The translations under genes and the position numbers were made by a program. From an uncultured Prevotellaceae bacterium (GTDB taxonomy: Bacteria; Bacteroidota; Bacteroidia; Bacteroidales; Bacteroidaceae): 46,591 nucleotides of DNA. Below the pieces are notes generated by a model. That model was not told where the DNA came from. It saw only the letters and a program-made list of their open reading frames with translations, and made no database searches. This document shows positions 32,979-40,513 of the stretch, piece after piece (position 1 is the stretch's first letter; the number at the start of each line of letters is the position of its first letter). The stretch spans positions 1 through 46,591 of the forward strand of contig CAMJKP010000022.1 in the NCBI GenBank assembly GCA_946406435.1, given 5' to 3'.

Positions 32979-33385
32979 CTGCTCCTCTTCTTCATCACAA
33001 GCACATTCTCACCTTTAGAAGTACGCTTATAATCCACCTCATCCATCATTTGCTGAACGAGGAAAATGCCCAATCCACCGATTTTACGTTTCTCTGCAGA
33101 AAGGTGAATATCCACATCAGGAGCCTGTGTCAAAGGGTTGAACGGCTTTCCGTCGTCCCTAAGCACAAAAGTGACAGTATCAGCTTCCTTGTCAGCATCC
33201 AATGTGAATGTATGCTCTCCACCTTCAGGATACGCATACTGAATGACATTGACCACAGCCTCTTCAAGCACCAGATTCAACTGGAAACTTGTTTCCTGGT
33301 CAATGGCAAACTCATTGCATACCTGATTGATGAAATCAGCTAATAATGGCACTTGCGAGATATCGTTCTTTAAGAGCAACTGCAT
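32948..33385 (-). CDS. Anti-sigma-factor-type ATP-binding protein (SpoIIAB/RsbW-like)
   Basis: The 145-residue protein has the GHKL ATPase motifs: N box 'LNLVLEEAVVNVIQYAYPEG', G1 'LRDDGKPFNPL', G2 'KIGGLGIFLVQQMMDEV'. These fit HATPase_c_2 proteins that act as Ser kinases of a STAS partner or bind sigma factors. A STAS gene lies 39 nt upstream in the same direction. The normal end of the domain is near 'NVLVMKKR'; the last 11 residues (S-S-P-P-T-P-Q-G-G-V-F) are encoded by the palindromic element. No sigma factor or phosphatase gene is adjacent. Confidence 0.88.
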   Translation of the reverse strand: MQLLLKNDISQVPLLADFINQVCNEFAIDQETSFQLNLVLEEAVVNVIQYAYPEGGEHTFTLDADKEADTVTFVLRDDGKPFNPLTQAPDVDIHLSAEKRKIGGLGIFLVQQMMDEVDYKRTSKGENVLVMKKRSSPPTPQGGVF

Positions 33386-33424
33386 AACTCCTTGGATATT
33401 AAATCGCCAATATGGACGGGGTGT

Positions 33425-33730
33425 TTAATCCTCAAAATTAAACAGGGCTGTGAAGCCTGTAATGGCAAATACCTGCTTTACGACAGGCAATGCTCCCTTA
33501 ATGGTCACGTCACCACCCTGGGATATCGTTTTCTTGCGAAGGGAGAGGAACAGACGAAGACCCGAAGAAGATATAAACTCCATCTTCTCACAGTTGAGTA
33601 CGATGTGTTTATCAGCGTTTTCTACAAGTTCTTCCATATCTAATGCAAACTGTGTAGAAGCAGCTGTGTCAAGACGACCTTCAAGGATGCCAATTACTGT
33701 GGTATCATTTTTTTCAATTGTAAGTTTCAT
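33425..33730 (-). CDS. STAS-domain anti-sigma-factor antagonist (SpoIIAA/RsbV-like)
   Basis: The 101-residue protein is a single STAS domain: 'GILEGRLDTAASTQFALDMEEL' and the phospho-Ser segment 'EFISSSGLRLFLSLRK', where the central Ser is the expected kinase target. Its natural partner is the SpoIIAB-like ATPase encoded just downstream. In Bacteroidetes such pairs act in partner switching whose final target is often unknown. Confidence 0.92.
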   Translation of the reverse strand: MKLTIEKNDTTVIGILEGRLDTAASTQFALDMEELVENADKHIVLNCEKMEFISSSGLRLFLSLRKKTISQGGDVTIKGALPVVKQVFAITGFTALFNFED

Positions 33731-33785
33731 AGTTTATAATGATTATTTGACTTGTTTAATGCTTTTCTTAATAGATTTACGACTG

Positions 33786-33793
33786 CAAATATA
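33786..33793 (-). promoter_or_regulatory. Promoter -7 box (TATATTTG) of the STAS-ATPase operon
   Basis: Minus-strand box about 56 nt before the STAS start codon. Confidence 0.6.
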
Positions 33794-33834
33794 TGAAATC
33801 TTTTTCTTTTCACCAAGAAAATATGCTTAAATTC

Positions 33835-33876
33835 GTAAAAAAAGAAGGAACTGATAGTATAAAAACCATCAGTTCC
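33835..33876 (-). terminator. Terminator of the fumarate reductase operon
   Basis: Stem GGAACTGAT/ATCAGTTCC (33847-33855, 33868-33876), read on the minus strand and followed by TTCTTTTTTTA, 30 nt after the frdB stop. Confidence 0.8.
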
Positions 33877-33906
33877 CTTATTTATGACTGAAAAAATCTA
33901 TTTTTT

Positions 33907-34662
33907 TTAGTCAGCGAGCTTTGCCTTGATGAACTCGCGGTTAAGGCGAGCAATGTTAGCAATAGACTCGTTCTTTGGACATACAGCCTCACATGCACGT
34001 GTGTTAGTACAGTTACCGAAGCCGAGCTCATCCATCTTAGCAATCATAGCCTTAGCACGCTTTGCAGCCTCAGGACGACCCTGTGGGAGGAGTGCGAGCT
34101 GTGATACCTTAGAAGAGAGGAAGAGCATAGCAGAACCGTTCTTACAAGCTGCTACGCAAGCACCGCAACCGATACATGTAGCGCAATCCATTGCCTCGTC
34201 AGCATCCTGCTTAGGAATGAGGATAGCGTTAGCATCCTGAGCCTGACCTGTACGGATAGTGTTGTAACCACCAGCAGCGATGATCTTATCGAATGCTGAA
34301 CGGTCAACCATACAGTCCTTGATAACTGGGAAACCAGCTGAACGCCAAGGCTCTACAACGATAGTATCGCCGTCCTTGAAGCGACGCATGTAGAGCTGAC
34401 ATGTTGTAGCGCCAGTCTCTGTCTTACCATGAGGAGTACCGTTGATATAGAGTGAACACATACCACAGATTCCCTCACGACAGTCATGATCGAATACGAA
34501 AGGCTCCTTACCCTCGCTGATCAACTGCTCATTGAGCATATCGAGCATCTCAAGGAATGAAGTATCATCAGGGATGTTCTTCATTTCACGCTCATCGAAA
34601 TGACCCTTATCCTTAGGACCATTCTGCTTCCAATATTTTATTGTGAAAGAAATATTTGCCAT
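33907..34662 (-). CDS. frdB: Fumarate reductase/succinate dehydrogenase iron-sulfur subunit
   Basis: The 251-residue protein carries the [2Fe-2S] ligands in 'CREGICGMCSLYINGTPHGKTETGATTC'. The [4Fe-4S] ligands are in 'CATCIGCGACVAACKNG', and the [3Fe-4S] ligands in 'CTNTRACEAVCPK'. It passes electrons between the flavin of FrdA and quinone at FrdC. In anaerobic Bacteroidales this complex works mainly as fumarate reductase at the end of succinate fermentation. The start is 1 nt after the frdA stop; translational coupling is likely. Confidence 0.97.
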   Translation of the reverse strand: MANISFTIKYWKQNGPKDKGHFDEREMKNIPDDTSFLEMLDMLNEQLISEGKEPFVFDHDCREGICGMCSLYINGTPHGKTETGATTCQLYMRRFKDGDTIVVEPWRSAGFPVIKDCMVDRSAFDKIIAAGGYNTIRTGQAQDANAILIPKQDADEAMDCATCIGCGACVAACKNGSAMLFLSSKVSQLALLPQGRPEAAKRAKAMIAKMDELGFGNCTNTRACEAVCPKNESIANIARLNREFIKAKLAD

Positions 34663-34663
34663 T

Positions 34664-36646
34664 TTAGTTCTTGTAATTACGTGTTTGTACCTTGATTATC
34701 TCATACTCAAGAGGCTCCTTGTTAAGTACAGGGGTTGTATCATCATTGCCCTGATACTCCCAAGCGCCTACGTAGAAGAAGTGCTCATCATCGCGCTTTG
34801 CCTCACCTTCCTCTGTCTGGTGCTCCTCACGGAAGTGACCACCGCAAGACTCCTCACGATGGAGGGCGTCAGTAGCGATAAGCTCACCCATAAGGATGAA
34901 GTCACGGAGGTGAATAGCCTTGTCAAGCTCTACATTGAGACCTTCCTTAGCTCCTGGAACGAAGAGGTTAGTGTTGAACTCCTGACGAAGAGCCTTGATG
35001 AGCTTGATACCCTCTTCAAGACCTTCCTTGGTACGACCCATACCAACGTGCTCCCAAAGGATATGACCGAGCTCCTTGTGGATAGAATCCACAGAACGCT
35101 TACCCTTGATGTTGAGGAGACGTGTAAGCTCTGCATCAACAGCCTTCTCAGCCTCGTCGAACTCTGGCATATCAGTAGAGAGACGTGGCCAGATTGACTG
35201 ATCAGCGAGGTAGTTCTGGATTGTATAAGGAAGTACGAAGTAACCGTCAGCAAGACCCTGCATAAGAGCAGAAGCACCAAGACGGTTAGCACCGTGGTCA
35301 GAGAAGTTACACTCACCGATAGCGAAGAGTCCAGGGATTGTTGTCTGAAGCTCGTAGTCAACCCAGATACCACCCATTGTGTAGTGGATAGCAGGGAAGA
35401 TCATCATTGGCTTGTAGTAGTCGAAACCACCCTCAGAGCGAACGAACTCACCTGGGTTAACGTCTGTGATCTCCTCATACATATCAAAGAGGTTACCATA
35501 ACGCTGACGGATCTCGTTGATACCGAGACGCTGGATAGACTCAGAGAAGTCGAGGAATACGGCAAGACCTGTGTTGTTTACACCGAAGCCCTTGTCACAA
35601 CGCTCCTTAGCAGCACGAGAAGCCACGTCACGAGGTACGAGGTTACCGAATGCTGGGTAACGGCGCTCGAGGTAGTAGTCACGATCCTGCTCTGGAATAT
35701 CCCAACCCTGCTTTGTTCCTGCCTGAAGAGCCTTAGCATCCTCAATGTTCTTAGGTACCCAGATACGACCGTCGTTACGCAGAGACTCTGACATCAGAGT
35801 AAGCTTTGACTGGTTGTCACCGTGTACAGGAATACATGTTGGGTGAATCTGAACGTATGAAGGGTTAGCCATCATAGCGCCCTTACGATAGCACTGGATA
35901 GCTGCTGTACAGTTACAGCCCATAGCGTTTGTAGAGAGGAAGTAAGCGTTACCGTAACCACCAGTAGCGATAACTACAGCGTTACCAGAGAAACGCTCGA
36001 GCTTACCTGTAACGAGGTTCTTAGCGATGATACCACGAGCACGACCGTCGATGATAACAACGTCTTCCATCTCATAACGGGTGTAGAGCTTTACCTTACC
36101 AGCGTTTACCTGACACATAAGTGAAGAGTAAGCACCGAGGAGAAGCTGCTGACCTGTCTGACCCTTAGCGTAGAATGTACGAGATACCTGAGCACCACCG
36201 AAAGAACGGTTAGCGAGCATGCCGCCGTACTCACGAGCGAAAGGAACACCCTGTGCAACACACTGGTCAATAATGTTATTTGAAACCTCTGCAAGACGAT
36301 ATACGTTAGCCTCACGAGCACGGTAGTCGCCACCCTTTACTGTATCGTAGAAAAGACGATATACAGAGTCACCATCATTCTGATAGCACTTAGCAGCATT
36401 GATACCACCCTGTGCAGCGATAGAGTGAGCACGACGTGGAGAGTCCTGAATGCAGAAGTTAAGTACGTTGAAGCCCATCTCACCGAGAGAAGAAGCAGCA
36501 GAAGCACCTGCAAGACCAGTACCTACTACGATAACGTCGAGCTTCAGTTTGTTCTTTGGGTTAACCAGACGCTGGTGTGCCTTAAACTCGGTCCACTTCT
36601 GTGCTACTGGTCCCTCTGGTATTCTTGAATTTAATACTTTAGTCAT
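34664..36646 (-). CDS. frdA: Fumarate reductase/succinate dehydrogenase flavoprotein subunit
   Basis: The 660-residue protein has the FAD dinucleotide fold '[19 protein letters not shown]' near residue 40. The His of '[14 protein letters not shown]' should carry covalent FAD. The capping and active-site segments '[32 protein letters not shown]' and '[45 protein letters not shown]' are intact. It reduces fumarate to succinate. The start at 36646 gives the usual [13 protein letters not shown]; an earlier in-frame ATG (36706) would translate the 9-bp tandem repeat and is unlikely. Confidence 0.97.
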   Translation of the reverse strand: MTKVLNSRIPEGPVAQKWTEFKAHQRLVNPKNKLKLDVIVVGTGLAGASAASSLGEMGFNVLNFCIQDSPRRAHSIAAQGGINAAKCYQNDGDSVYRLFYDTVKGGDYRAREANVYRLAEVSNNIIDQCVAQGVPFAREYGGMLANRSFGGAQVSRTFYAKGQTGQQLLLGAYSSLMCQVNAGKVKLYTRYEMEDVVIIDGRARGIIAKNLVTGKLERFSGNAVVIATGGYGNAYFLSTNAMGCNCTAAIQCYRKGAMMANPSYVQIHPTCIPVHGDNQSKLTLMSESLRNDGRIWVPKNIEDAKALQAGTKQGWDIPEQDRDYYLERRYPAFGNLVPRDVASRAAKERCDKGFGVNNTGLAVFLDFSESIQRLGINEIRQRYGNLFDMYEEITDVNPGEFVRSEGGFDYYKPMMIFPAIHYTMGGIWVDYELQTTIPGLFAIGECNFSDHGANRLGASALMQGLADGYFVLPYTIQNYLADQSIWPRLSTDMPEFDEAEKAVDAELTRLLNIKGKRSVDSIHKELGHILWEHVGMGRTKEGLEEGIKLIKALRQEFNTNLFVPGAKEGLNVELDKAIHLRDFILMGELIATDALHREESCGGHFREEHQTEEGEAKRDDEHFFYVGAWEYQGNDDTTPVLNKEPLEYEIIKVQTRNYKN

Positions 36647-36657
36647 TTTGTTTTGAT

Positions 36658-36729
36658 TTTTTCTAGTTGTTCCAGATATTCCAGAAATTCTAGATAATCT
36701 AGACATTCTAGAGGTTCTAGAGATTCTAG
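36658..36729. repeat. 9-bp tandem repeat in the frdC-frdA gap (8 units, NNNTTCTAG)
   Basis: Eight 9-bp units run without interruption: for example AAATTCTAG, ACATTCTAG, AGGTTCTAG, AGATTCTAG. The last six bases (TTCTAG, once AATCTAG, twice TTCCAG) are kept while the first three vary. The array fills nearly the whole gap between the frdC stop and the frdA start, within the operon message. Confidence 0.85.
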
Positions 36730-36737
36730 TTAACTAA

Positions 36738-37418
36738 TTAGCAGCAGCTACCACCACACATCTCGCTGATAGCGAAATAGATAACTACGATGGCAAAGCC
36801 TGCGAACAGGAGTGTTGCGTAAGCAATGCTGATAACCTTCCAACGGCAGAACCATGTCTTACCATTCCAACCGAGAGTCTGCAAAGCACTCCAGAAACCG
36901 TGTGTGAGGTGGAACCAAAGAGCAACAAGCCAAATGAGGTAAATCACAACGTGAATTGGATCGCCGAAAGCGTTACGAATCCAATAAACACCATCTGTTG
37001 CGTACATGGTGTCACCACCGATAAGCTCCTGAAGCATCATCTTTGACCAGAAATCGTAAAGGTGGAGGCAAAGACCTACAACTACGATAAGTCCGAGAAC
37101 GAGCATGTTCTGAGATGCCCACTCTACCTTTGCAGGCTTGTCGGTAACAGCATACTTGTTGTCACCACGTGCTTTACGGTTCTGTGCTGTCAAGACGAAA
37201 GCATAGAAGATGTGAGCCACAGCCAATGCAGCAAGACCTATTGTTGCTACTACAGCGTACCAGTTGGCACCGAGCAATTCACAGATCATGTTGTAACCCT
37301 CCTCAGAGAAGAGTGCCACTACATTCATTGACATGTGGAACGTTAAGAACAGGATGAGAGCCATGCCAGTTACTGACATAACAACCTTTCTTCCGATTGA
37401 TGAATTAAATAACCACAT
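36738..37418 (-). CDS. frdC: Fumarate reductase/succinate dehydrogenase cytochrome b subunit
   Basis: The 226-residue protein has five membrane helices and His residues placed in helices (for example in 'LTFHMSMNVVALF', 'ALAVAHIFYAFVLT', 'GLCLHLYDFW', 'FHLTHGFWSALQTLGW'), as in the diheme single-subunit cytochrome b of the Bacteroidetes and Wolinella type. It anchors FrdAB and carries menaquinol oxidation. First gene of the operon frdC-frdA-frdB. The short Cys tail 'EMCGGSCC' is unusual but not diagnostic. Confidence 0.96.
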   Translation of the reverse strand: MWLFNSSIGRKVVMSVTGMALILFLTFHMSMNVVALFSEEGYNMICELLGANWYAVVATIGLAALAVAHIFYAFVLTAQNRKARGDNKYAVTDKPAKVEWASQNMLVLGLIVVVGLCLHLYDFWSKMMLQELIGGDTMYATDGVYWIRNAFGDPIHVVIYLIWLVALWFHLTHGFWSALQTLGWNGKTWFCRWKVISIAYATLLFAGFAIVVIYFAISEMCGGSCC

Positions 37419-37537
37419 AAATGATTGTTGTTTAAATAAAGTTATAAATAATGTTTTGAGTTTTTTCGAATGTAAGTATTCTATGAAAAGAATTAGGAAT
37501 TAAAGCATTTTTTTCTAATATTATATGAATTAGACTG

Positions 37538-37545
37538 CAAAATTA
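37538..37545 (-). promoter_or_regulatory. Promoter -7 box (TAATTTTG) of frdCAB
   Basis: Minus-strand box with a 5' untranslated region of about 110 nt. It is divergent from the mnmG promoter, with 54 nt between boxes. Confidence 0.65.
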
Positions 37546-37599
37546 ATTAAAAATAGTGATAAAACAAACTTTTCTACTTGAAAATTCAAAATTTCTTCT

Positions 37600-37607
37600 T
37601 ACTTTTG
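37600..37607 (+). promoter_or_regulatory. Promoter -7 box (TACTTTTG) of mnmG
   Basis: Plus-strand box 18 nt before the ATG at 37625. It excludes the in-frame upstream start at 37556. Confidence 0.65.
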
Positions 37608-37624
37608 TAGAAAATTTTAAAAAA

Positions 37625-39646
37625 ATGACAACTCTATATTACGATGTCATAGTCGTTGGAGGTGGCCACGCCGGTTGCGAAGCTGCTCATGCAGCAGCCA
37701 AAATGGGCGCTAAAACCTGCCTCATCACTATGGACATGAACAAGATTGCACAGATGTCGTGTAACCCTGCCGTTGGAGGTATTGCCAAGGGACAGATTGT
37801 CCGCGAAATTGATGCTCTCGGCGGTGGAATGGGAATTGTTACTGATGCTACATCCATTCAATTCCGTATGCTCAACCGCTCCAAGGGTCCTGCCATGTGG
37901 AGTCCCCGTGCACAATGCGACCGTGGGCAGTTCATCTGGAAATGGCGTGAAATGCTCGACTCTACAGAGAATCTCGATATCTGGCAGGATCAGGTGGAGG
38001 AAGTTCTGAGTGCCCCCCTCCAACTCCCCCGAGGGGGAGAGCTTTCGGATAGTATTGACGTTCAGGATGTTACAACAAACTCCTCTTCTCGGAGAGATAG
38101 GGTGAGAGTCATAGGTGTTAGAACTATCTGGGGCGTTGAGATTAAAGCCCCGACAGTAGTCATTACAGCTGGTACTTTCCTCAACGGACTCATGCACGTC
38201 GGCAGAAAAATGGTTCCTGGCGGACGTTGTGCCGAACTTCCTGTTCCTCATCTCACAGAATGTCTTAATGCTCTCGGCATTCGTTCTGCAAGGATGAAAA
38301 CAGGAACTCCTGTGAGAATAGACAAGAGATCCGTGCATTTCGAGGATGCTGAACTTCAGCCGGGAGAGCATGACTATCATAGCTTCTCCTATATGAAGGA
38401 ATATCTGCGTCTGAACAAGGACGAGTCAAAGATAGACCTTAATGACGCTTTCCTTCCTTGCTGGACATTCACGACAAACGAAGAAGTTCACGAGACTCTC
38501 AAAAGCGGACTTGCAGATTCTCCCCTTTTCAACGGACAGATTCAATCTACAGGTCCCCGCTATTGTCCTTCCATAGAGACAAAACTCGTGACATTCCCAG
38601 ATAAGGACCATCATCCGTTATTCCTTGAGCCAGAAGGACTTAACACAAACGAGATGTATCTAAATGGTTTCTCAAGCTCTATGCCTATCGAGGTTCAACT
38701 TGAGGCCTTGAAGAAGATTCCAGCTCTTAGGGATGTAAAGGTTTATCGTCCGGGCTATGCCATAGAGTACGATTACTTTGATCCTACTCAGCTTGACCAC
38801 TCTCTTATGAGTAAGAAAGTCAGCGGACTGTTCTTTGCAGGTCAGGTAAACGGAACAACAGGCTATGAAGAGGCAGCTGGTCAAGGTTTGATTGCTGGTG
38901 TTAATGCGGCTATCTTTGCAGGAAGCACCAACACCGAGCACCCATCACCTAGCACCTATCACCCTCTCATCCTTCATAGAGACGAGGCATATATTGGCGT
39001 TCTCATCGATGATTTGGTCACAAAAGGTGTTGATGAACCTTATCGTATGTTCACCTCACGTGCAGAATACCGCATTCTTCTTCGTCAGGATGATGCTGAT
39101 GCACGACTTACAGAACGTGCCTACGCACTAGGCGTTGCCACAAACGAGAGAAACGCATGGTGGCAAGAGAAAAAGGAGCATATCGCTGAAATCATCGATT
39201 GCTGCAACAGAACCAACGTAAAGCCAAAGGAAGTAAACGCTGCTCTTGAAAGCATCGGTTCTACCCCACTCCATTACGGATGCAAGCTCCACGAACTCAT
39301 CGCGCGTCCGGGAATCTCGATAGAATGGCTTGCTGAGACTCTTCCTCACCTGAAAGAGATTATCAACCGTCCGGCAAACCGCAAGCAGGAAATAGCCGAA
39401 ACAGCCGAGATACAGATAAAATATCAAGGTTATATTGAGCGCGAGAAACAAGCGGCTGAGAAGATGCACCGACTTGAAAACATCCGTATTCAAGGGCATT
39501 TCAATTATAGTGAGCTTAAAGGTCTTTCAACAGAGGCTCGTCAGAAACTGGAAAACATCAATCCAGAGACCCTTGCACAGGCTTCACGTATTCCAGGCGT
39601 TTCACCAAGCGATATCAACGTACTGCTTGTCCTGATGGGCAGATAA
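37625..39646 (+). CDS. mnmG: tRNA uridine-5-carboxymethylaminomethyl modification enzyme MnmG, with in-frame insertion
   Basis: The 673-residue protein has the FAD motif 'VVGGGHAGCEAAHAAAKMG' (residues 10-28), the MnmG signature 'CNPAVGGIAKGQIVREIDALGG' (46-67), and the later 'GLFFAGQVNGTTGYEEAAGQGLIAG'. With MnmE it forms cmnm5U at the wobble position of certain tRNAs. It is longer than the usual 620-630 residues: residues about 129-159, between 'VEEVL' and 'RVIGVRT', are extra and read S-A-P-L-Q-L-P-R-G-G-E then a Ser/Asp/Arg-rich stretch. The DNA of this part (38009-38101) matches the GACCC palindromic elements. The frame is kept and the rest of the enzyme is intact. mnmG (gidA) often lies near the replication origin. 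Confidence 0.96.
   Translation: MTTLYYDVIVVGGGHAGCEAAHAAAKMGAKTCLITMDMNKIAQMSCNPAVGGIAKGQIVREIDALGGGMGIVTDATSIQFRMLNRSKGPAMWSPRAQCDRGQFIWKWREMLDSTENLDIWQDQVEEVLSAPLQLPRGGELSDSIDVQDVTTNSSSRRDRVRVIGVRTIWGVEIKAPTVVITAGTFLNGLMHVGRKMVPGGRCAELPVPHLTECLNALGIRSARMKTGTPVRIDKRSVHFEDAELQPGEHDYHSFSYMKEYLRLNKDESKIDLNDAFLPCWTFTTNEEVHETLKSGLADSPLFNGQIQSTGPRYCPSIETKLVTFPDKDHHPLFLEPEGLNTNEMYLNGFSSSMPIEVQLEALKKIPALRDVKVYRPGYAIEYDYFDPTQLDHSLMSKKVSGLFFAGQVNGTTGYEEAAGQGLIAGVNAAIFAGSTNTEHPSPSTYHPLILHRDEAYIGVLIDDLVTKGVDEPYRMFTSRAEYRILLRQDDADARLTERAYALGVATNERNAWWQEKKEHIAEIIDCCNRTNVKPKEVNAALESIGSTPLHYGCKLHELIARPGISIEWLAETLPHLKEIINRPANRKQEIAETAEIQIKYQGYIEREKQAAEKMHRLENIRIQGHFNYSELKGLSTEARQKLENINPETLAQASRIPGVSPSDINVLLVLMGR
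38009..38110 (+). repeat. GACCC-family sequence inserted in-frame in mnmG (copy g)
   Basis: TGCCCCCCTCCAACTCCCCC followed by GAGGGGGAG and TTTCGGATAGTATTG matches intergenic copy f (7186-7235) closely. The right end, read inverted (GACTCTCACCCTATCTCTCC), matches the left end of copy c at 32165. The whole adds about 30 codons without a stop. Confidence 0.8.
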
Positions 39647-39659
39647 ACCTCTGTTCCAT

Positions 39660-39705
39660 AGGAACGGACTTGAAACGGACTTGAAGCGAAGGAGAAGCGG
39701 ACCTG
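39660..39705. repeat. Degenerate tandem repeat, GGAACGGACTTG type
   Basis: Units GGAACGGACTTG, AAACGGACTTG, AAGCGAAGGAG and AAGCGGACCTG follow mnmG. They are related to the array at 411-475. A small hairpin GTTCC-ATA-GGAAC precedes them. Confidence 0.65.
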
Positions 39706-39740
39706 TAAAGAACCTGCTGTAGAGCCACATAGAAAGATAA

Positions 39741-39756
39741 TGTTTCACGTGAAACA
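39741..39756. promoter_or_regulatory. parS site 1 (ParB binding)
   Basis: TGTTTCACGTGAAACA is a perfect 16-bp palindrome and an exact match to the bacterial parS consensus TGTTNCACGTGAAACA. It lies between mnmG and apt, 46 nt before the apt ATG. Confidence 0.93.
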
Positions 39757-39801
39757 ACCAATATATAATTAGGAATATAATTTAATAAACATAGCATAGC
39801 A

Positions 39802-40335
39802 ATGAACAACCCTACCCTATTAAAGAATCTGCGGGTAATTCCAGATTTTCCTATTCCTGGAATACAGTTTCAGGATATCAGTACATTATTTAACAACCCT
39901 GAGTGCCTTCATATCATGCGCGATGAAGTCGTGGATATTTACAAGGACAAAGGAATAACAAAGGTTGTAGGCTTGGAAAGCCGCGGATTCTTGCTCGGTC
40001 CTGTAGTAGCCTCAGAATTGAACGCAGGCTTTGTTATGGCACGTAAGCCGGGAAAACTGCCAGGAAACGTGATTTCATACGATTACACCAAGGAATACGG
40101 CACAGACACTATTTGCATGATTAGCGATTCTATCGGTGAAAATGACGTTGTTCTCATCCACGATGATCTCCTTGCAACAGGCGGAAGCATGCGTGCAGCA
40201 TACGAATTGGTGAAAAAATTCAATCCAAAGAAGATTTACATCAGTTTCATCATAGAACTTACGATTGAAGGACTTCACGGTCGCGATATTTTCGCCGATA
40301 CTGATGCTGAGATCTCAACGCTTATGGTCGTATAA
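39802..40335 (+). CDS. apt: Adenine phosphoribosyltransferase
   Basis: The 177-residue protein has the PRPP-binding motif 'DVVLIHDDLLATGGSM' (Asp121, Asp122) and the adenine-specific N-terminal segment 'RVIPDFPIPGIQFQDIS'. 'GLESRGFLLGPVVASEL' is the flexible active-site region. It makes AMP from adenine and PRPP in purine salvage. It stands between two parS sites and ends at a clear terminator. Confidence 0.97.
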   Translation: MNNPTLLKNLRVIPDFPIPGIQFQDISTLFNNPECLHIMRDEVVDIYKDKGITKVVGLESRGFLLGPVVASELNAGFVMARKPGKLPGNVISYDYTKEYGTDTICMISDSIGENDVVLIHDDLLATGGSMRAAYELVKKFNPKKIYISFIIELTIEGLHGRDIFADTDAEISTLMVV

Positions 40336-40348
40336 GACTCTATCATAA

Positions 40349-40373
40349 CCTCCCCTAAAGGGAGGCTTTTTTA
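40349..40373 (+). terminator. Terminator of apt
   Basis: CCTCCC-CTAAA-GGGAGG followed by CTTTTTT, 14 nt after the apt stop. Confidence 0.85.
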
Positions 40374-40491
40374 TTGTAGGACAGCATTAAAGTCTAAACA
40401 CAAAAATCCCGAAAACACCGACGTTTCACATTATAGTGTTACGTTCGTAACATCGGTAAATTATTGATATTTAGAACTTTAAAGAATATCG

Positions 40492-40507
40492 TGTTTCACG
40501 TGAAACA
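40492..40507. promoter_or_regulatory. parS site 2 (ParB binding)
   Basis: A second exact TGTTTCACGTGAAACA palindrome, 751 bp from the first and only 6 nt before the uvrC ATG, so bound ParB would cover the translation start region. Confidence 0.93.
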
Positions 40508-40513
40508 TTAGCC

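Noticed and set aside
32948..33730. Complete sigma-factor partner-switching locus
   Set aside because: Only the ATPase and STAS genes are here; no sigma factor or PP2C phosphatase gene is adjacent, so a full pathway cannot be claimed.
37634..38380. Minus-strand frame of 248 codons
   Set aside because: It is a shadow of the strongly conserved mnmG coding strand.
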